Origin: Dyadobacter soli
GTDB taxonomy: Bacteria; Bacteroidota; Bacteroidia; Cytophagales; Spirosomataceae
DNA length: 64,000 bases
Direction of reading: 5' to 3'
Assembly: GCF_900101885.1 (NCBI RefSeq)
Contig: NZ_FNAN01000018.1
Coordinates: 62,001-126,000 of the forward strand
Below, in pieces: positions 60,135 through 64,000 of this stretch. The notes beneath the pieces were generated by a model. That model was not told the origin of the DNA and did no database searches. It was given only the letters and a program-made list of their open reading frames with translations. Within the stretch, counting starts at the first letter, position 1. Each line of letters starts with the position of its first letter. The position numbers and the translations under genes were made by a program.

Positions 60135-60719
60135 TTACAGCAGGTGAGAGGTCTGTCCTTTTTTAAATAAAAGTGTCTTTTTTTCGCTCTGGAATTTAAC
60201 GTTGGTCATATTAACCTGATCGTCAAAAACTTCCATAAGCGTAACATTCAAAAGCTTGCAGCCGTTCAAAGCGCCCTGAAAGGGGATTTCGAGATACACC
60301 CACGTTGCATCCGCCTCCTGTTCTTTCCCGACATATTTGATAGGGGTATTTTTTTTCTGACTATCTGTCAAAACAAATGATTTGCGAATGTACTCTTCAA
60401 CGAAGCGATCGTTTTGATCATTGTCCTTGATCACAAAACGTTGTTTGGAATGGCTTTGCGACAATGCTTTTTCTAGGTCATCGGTAAATATCCGGATACT
60501 TACCTCAAACGATCGCGAAGCCGCATTGTACTGCATTTGCGTCACCGAAACGTGGTAGTCGTGTTTGGGCGTAAAAGATAGCAGTAGTAGGGAGAAAAGG
60601 AGGAAAGGGAATAAGGGGAGGACAGGGAGGAAGGAGGAAAGGGAAGAAAGGGAGTATTTTCCTTCCTCCCCTTCTTCCATCCTCCCTTTCCTCCCTACTT
60701 TTAAAAAACAGCTTTCCAT
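60135..60719 (-). CDS. Exported DUF6702-family protein
   Basis: 194 residues as drawn; starting at the Met at 60680 would give 181. The mature part is a clear DUF6702 domain (KHDYHVSVTQMQYN, SFEVSIRIFTDDLEKAL, VYLEIPFQGALNGCKLLNVTLMEVF). The signal peptide is odd: a Leu/Ser/Pro/Phe run encoded by a polypurine/polypyrimidine tract (60586-60699). The true start is therefore uncertain. Overlaps or abuts the rseP stop at 60701. DUF6702 function is unknown. Confidence 0.78.
   Translation of the reverse strand: MESCFLKVGRKGRMEEGEEGKYSLSSLSSFLPVLPLFPFLLFSLLLLSFTPKHDYHVSVTQMQYNAASRSFEVSIRIFTDDLEKALSQSHSKQRFVIKDNDQNDRFVEEYIRKSFVLTDSQKKNTPIKYVGKEQEADATWVYLEIPFQGALNGCKLLNVTLMEVFDDQVNMTNVKFQSEKKTLLFKKGQTSHLL
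60586..60699. repeat. Polypurine/polypyrimidine imperfect inverted repeat
   Basis: The plus strand is almost pure purine from 60589 to 60654 and almost pure pyrimidine from 60656 to 60700. The arms 60586-60621 and 60665-60699 match as an inverted repeat with a few mismatches and one indel; both begin with GTAGGGAG from the outer ends. The composition is unlike the flanking rseP and DUF6702 coding sequence. It covers the 5' end of the DUF6702 gene and ends one base before the rseP stop codon. Confidence 0.7.
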
Positions 60720-62035
60720 ACGTCGTTGAAGATCGCGAAGGCCATCAGGCCTAGAAGCAGGACCATACCTACTTTCTGGGCGTTTTCGAGGAAGCGGTCG
60801 GAAGGCTTGCGGCCTGAGATGATTTCATACGAAAGGATCACCGCGTGGCCGCCGTCGAGTGCCGGGATAGGCAATGCATTCATGAATGCAAGTACCATCG
60901 AAAGCAAGCCAGTAAGCTGCCAGAAACGGCCCCAGTCCCAAACGCCCCCAAACATACGTGCAATGCCGATAGGGCCGCTCAATGCTTTGGAAGCAGAAAC
61001 TTCTCCGCGGAATATTTTACCGAAACCTTTGATATTGTTATACACCACGCCGAAGGCATTTTCCGTGCCAATGGACACCGCTTCACCGAAAGAGTAGTTA
61101 ACGGTTGTGAAATGCAGCAGCGTTTCAGGGTAGAAACCAAGTGTGCCGTCCTCGGTCACTTTCACGTTCAGGGTTTGCTGTTGCGCGCCGCGTTGTACGA
61201 CCATCGTTGTAGCCTTGCCTGCGAGGGTTTCGAGCTGCGCCTGCAATTCGTGGAAGAATTGAATAGGTTTTCCGTTGATCGAAATTACTTTGTCGCCGGG
61301 TTCGAGGCCTGCTGCTTCCGCGGGCATGCCGGGGATCAGCTCGCCGATTTTGAATGGCTCCAATGGAAGGATAAAGTTGCGTTTCTCGTCCGGATCGGAG
61401 AGTTTTTCGATGAAATTGTTCGGGATTTCGATCTGCACCTCCTGTCCGTTACGGAGCACGGTGTAAGAGCTGTTGCTGCCGAGGAAAACATCGGAGCTGA
61501 TCAGCTCATTATAATCTTTGAATGGCTTGCCGTTAACGCGGATCACCTTATCGCCGGTTTTAAGGCCCAGTTCCTGCGCCAGCTCGCCCGCTACGATACC
61601 GTATTTGTTGACCTCGTCGATCGAAAGGAACCTTTTACCGTCGTGGTAAGCGATCGCGATGAAGATAATGATACCGACGATCACATTCACGATAATCCCG
61701 CCTAGCATGACGATCAGCCGTTGCCAGGCCGGTTTCGAGCGGAATTCCCACGGTTGCGGCTCCTGGCTCATTGCCTCGGTATCCATCGATTCGTCGATCA
61801 TCCCCGAAATCTTCACAAACCCGCCGAGCGGTATCGCGCCTATGCCATATTCTGTTTCACCTTTTTGAAAACTGAAAATTTTAGGAGGAAAGCCTATAAA
61901 GTATTTTTCAACCCTCATTCCGAACAATTTTGCGGCAGCCATGTGGCCCCACTCATGCAACCCCACCAGGATCGACAGGCCCAGGATAAGCTGCCCTGCC
62001 ATGATCAATATTTCCAATGCTTTCTGTAATTCCAT
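60701..62035 (-). CDS. rseP: RIP metalloprotease RseP (site-2 protease)
   Basis: 444-residue intramembrane zinc protease. The HExxH site is GLHEWGHMAAAKLF near residue 25; the second zinc ligand is in ALPIPALDGGH near 393 (NxxPxxxLDG). Two PDZ domains lie between (LGLKTGDKVIRVNGKPF and AGLEPGDKVISINGKPI). In other bacteria RseP cleaves anti-sigma factors and signal-peptide remnants. An anti-sigma target is not in the window. Followed at its stop by the DUF6702 gene. Confidence 0.95.
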   Translation of the reverse strand: MELQKALEILIMAGQLILGLSILVGLHEWGHMAAAKLFGMRVEKYFIGFPPKIFSFQKGETEYGIGAIPLGGFVKISGMIDESMDTEAMSQEPQPWEFRSKPAWQRLIVMLGGIIVNVIVGIIIFIAIAYHDGKRFLSIDEVNKYGIVAGELAQELGLKTGDKVIRVNGKPFKDYNELISSDVFLGSNSSYTVLRNGQEVQIEIPNNFIEKLSDPDEKRNFILPLEPFKIGELIPGMPAEAAGLEPGDKVISINGKPIQFFHELQAQLETLAGKATTMVVQRGAQQQTLNVKVTEDGTLGFYPETLLHFTTVNYSFGEAVSIGTENAFGVVYNNIKGFGKIFRGEVSASKALSGPIGIARMFGGVWDWGRFWQLTGLLSMVLAFMNALPIPALDGGHAVILSYEIISGRKPSDRFLENAQKVGMVLLLGLMAFAIFNDVWKAVF

Positions 62036-62169
62036 TCAGGTTTTGTAATCGTTACGGGTTAATTGTTAATCAAAAGAAGTTCGATCTCCGCTGCCGGATC
62101 AGTGTTTCAAACGTAAATGTAAACAGTAAAGTTACGTAAATCCTCAAAGAACCTAGCAAATGCCCGGTA

Positions 62170-63993
62170 TCAGTGTGCAAGCGGGGTTTTGTCGGGCCCG
62201 ATGGCGATCCCCATCATCCGCATCAGCTCCGAAGCATTGAAACTCCGGCAAATACCTTCGTGTAACCGGTAGTCGAAATGTAGCTGGCCGTTTTCCACAT
62301 CCGACCGGAAATGGAAGTTGTGGATGTAGGTTTCGGTCGCGCCCCATTCACCGAGTTCGAGGTCGTGAGTGGATACCATACCCGATGCTGTTTTGGAATG
62401 CAGCTGGCGGATCAATGCTTCTGCGCCGCGGTGGCGATCGGCGGAGTTGGTACCTTTCAGTATTTCATCGAGTAAGTAGAACACCGGTGCATTAGCCTGC
62501 TCATCGGCCAGTTCGAGGAGTTTGCGGAGCCTTTTTAATTCGGCATAAAAAGAAGAGGTACTTTCTTCCAGCGAGTCCTGCGTGCGCATGCTGCTGAACA
62601 CGCGTACAGGCGAGCACGCAAATGCGCCCGCGCTTACCACCGCGCCCATTTGCGCGAGGACGAGGTTTAACCCAATGGTTCTCAAAAAGGTACTTTTCCC
62701 CGACATATTGGAGCCAGTGACCAATATCGTCTTGCCGGTGCCTTGCATTGCAAAGTCATTACTGATCCGTTTCGCGGCGGGAATTAGCGGATGGCCAAGC
62801 GCGGTAGCGGTGATCGTAACTTCCGCGGCGTCATTAACTTCGGGTACAATGTATGCCGGATTGGCAAATGCATGGCCGGCGAGGCTGTTCATGGCCTCGG
62901 TATCGGCCAGTACATCCAGCCAATCGGTGAGGTGCTGGTGGTGTGCGGCTTTCCATTCTTCGAGGCTGGCCAGGCAATGCATATCCCAGAGCGTGGGAAT
63001 GCCTATGAAAATCGCGAAATAAGGATTGTTGCGGTAATCCAGCTTTTCGAACAGGTTCCCGACTTTCGCCAATGCCGCCGACGAGCCTGTGATCTGCGCC
63101 TTCCTGGTTTGCCACCAGGCCGATTGGTACGGCGCGTCTTCCGCTTTTTGCAGCAACTCCGAGTACGCGGTAAGCGTTTGCCCCATCGAAGTGGTGCGGT
63201 TGGCCAACACTTTCACAAAATCGGTGTAGCGGCCCAGTATGAAAAGATGAATGGCGAGGCTGCCCAGCAATGCAATGCCCGGCAAAATACCCGCGAAATA
63301 CAATACCGCGATCACAAGCGACACTACCGGGTACCATCGCCAGGACAATGCCTTTTTCAACGGCGCCGGGAACACCTCTACTACCCACGCCTGAAATTCG
63401 CCCACGTGCTTCGCGGCATGTTCGTGTAGTAGCGCGGTCGCTTCCCACGCCTGGATGAGTTCGGGATGCCGGGCAAAATCGCTGGCAGCTGTCTGGCGAA
63501 GGCCTACCTCGGTTGCATTTGCAGGATTTTTAAGCCAGTTGGCCAGGCGGCGGCTTCCTTCGGCGGTGCGTGTGCGGTTGAGGAGTTTGAAAAGCGAGTA
63601 TTCTCCGAAAATATCGAGGTCGTCGGAGTAATTATGGTCCTTTTCACGAAACTCCGTGCCGGTTTCAGGCCTTTTGAAACGCAGATCCATGCGAGCGAGC
63701 TCGTCATTGTTGATTTCGATCAGGTTTCGTTGAAAATTGCGGTTAATGCGTGCCTGTTGCTGTTTCCGCATTAAAATCAGGAAGATTACCAGCAACACCA
63801 GTATCCCGATTCCCCAGTAAGCAATGCCTGTTTTATTCCAAACCACCGCTAGCAGCACCATTCCCGCGAAGGCAGCGAGGCGGAGTAATGCAATGCGTTT
63901 GAACCTTTCATGTTCCTGTTGTTCCGCGACCGTCGCTTTTTCTTTTTGTGTTTGAAAAAATGATGCGGAATGGTTTGGCTCGGCGTTTTTCAT
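62170..63993 (-). CDS. Membrane-anchored MutS-family ATPase
   Basis: 607 residues. Two hydrophobic segments near the N terminus (LLRLAAFAGMVLLAVVW and YWGIGILVLLVIFLILM, residues ~30-75) and one or two near residue 225-260 (VVSLVIAVLYFAGI, LLGSLAIHLFIL) predict membrane insertion. The C-terminal ~230 residues are the MutS ATPase: Walker A TGSNMSGKSTFLRT, the SSMRTQDSLEESTSSFYAEL segment in part, Walker B FYLLDEILKGTN and MVSTHDLEL. The mismatch-recognition and Smr domains are absent, so it is neither MutS1 nor MutS2. Its role is unknown. Confidence 0.88.
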   Translation of the reverse strand: MKNAEPNHSASFFQTQKEKATVAEQQEHERFKRIALLRLAAFAGMVLLAVVWNKTGIAYWGIGILVLLVIFLILMRKQQQARINRNFQRNLIEINNDELARMDLRFKRPETGTEFREKDHNYSDDLDIFGEYSLFKLLNRTRTAEGSRRLANWLKNPANATEVGLRQTAASDFARHPELIQAWEATALLHEHAAKHVGEFQAWVVEVFPAPLKKALSWRWYPVVSLVIAVLYFAGILPGIALLGSLAIHLFILGRYTDFVKVLANRTTSMGQTLTAYSELLQKAEDAPYQSAWWQTRKAQITGSSAALAKVGNLFEKLDYRNNPYFAIFIGIPTLWDMHCLASLEEWKAAHHQHLTDWLDVLADTEAMNSLAGHAFANPAYIVPEVNDAAEVTITATALGHPLIPAAKRISNDFAMQGTGKTILVTGSNMSGKSTFLRTIGLNLVLAQMGAVVSAGAFACSPVRVFSSMRTQDSLEESTSSFYAELKRLRKLLELADEQANAPVFYLLDEILKGTNSADRHRGAEALIRQLHSKTASGMVSTHDLELGEWGATETYIHNFHFRSDVENGQLHFDYRLHEGICRSFNASELMRMMGIAIGPDKTPLAH

Positions 63994-64000
63994 GAAAGGG

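Overview
The window looks like chromosomal DNA of a Bacteroidota bacterium of the Cytophagales type. A Dyadobacter- or Spirosoma-like genus is my best guess, by inference only. The reasons are TAnnTTTG-type -7 promoter boxes instead of E. coli -10 boxes, several secreted proteins ending in type IX secretion (T9SS) sorting domains, a BtuB-type receptor paired with a surface lipoprotein, DUF349 and DUF6702 proteins, a membrane-anchored MutS homologue and a short-LID adenylate kinase. I found no tRNA, rRNA, CRISPR array, transposase or prophage. About 55 genes are packed tightly on both strands.

Layout. 1-4147 (minus): the respiratory complex I operon nuoA-B-C-D-E-F, read from nuoA; nuoF is cut by the window edge. 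4346-9948 (minus): two paralogous secreted SGNH/SASA esterases with T9SS tails, the second enlarged by a series of Ig-like modules. 10025-12625 (minus): obg, adk and an exported protein that lies divergent to an orphan sensor histidine kinase. 12796-22030 (plus): the kinase, valS, fbp, a DEAD-box helicase, a TPR protein and two thioredoxin-fold proteins. 22088-25349 (minus): a cobalamin riboswitch controlling a BtuB-like TonB receptor and a BtuG-like beta-propeller lipoprotein. 25409-32909: an EamA transporter, a glyoxalase gene remnant, a thioredoxin-like protein, a hicAB toxin-antitoxin pair, prfA, a lipoprotein, an aldo/keto reductase, a zinc-ribbon protein, a second-type SSB and xylB. 33216-38753 (plus): M28 peptidase, ispE, a lone cytochrome oxidase subunit III-like protein, a membrane AraC regulator and an acyltransferase. 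38734-46724 (minus): an OmpA/PD40 protein, a LOG-family protein, mpl, a T9SS-exported protein and ettA. 46797-54498: a DUF349 protein, then a hexuronate catabolic locus (LacI regulator, ECF sigma factor, uxuA, uxaC, kdgK, kdgA). 54500-63993: a Uma2 protein, a DUF3784 protein, uxaB, lon, a DUF6702 protein, rseP and a membrane MutS homologue.

How genes work together. The hexuronate locus can isomerise glucuronate/galacturonate (uxaC), dehydrate mannonate to 2-keto-3-deoxygluconate (uxuA), phosphorylate it (kdgK) and split it (kdgA). uxaB lies about 1.4 kb away on the other strand, and no altronate dehydratase or separate fructuronate reductase is in view. The riboswitch, receptor and propeller lipoprotein form a vitamin B12 capture unit at the outer membrane.

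The most noteworthy items are the ECF sigma factor placed inside the hexuronate operon without an anti-sigma gene, the riboswitch-controlled BtuB/BtuG-like pair (which moves the receptor start to a GTG), a long polypurine/polypyrimidine inverted repeat that forms the signal-peptide coding region of the DUF6702 gene, a perfect palindrome abutting the lon start, a promoter box only four bases from the helicase start codon, and the glyoxalase remnant. No clearly new multi-gene system was found; most of the window is ordinary core genome.
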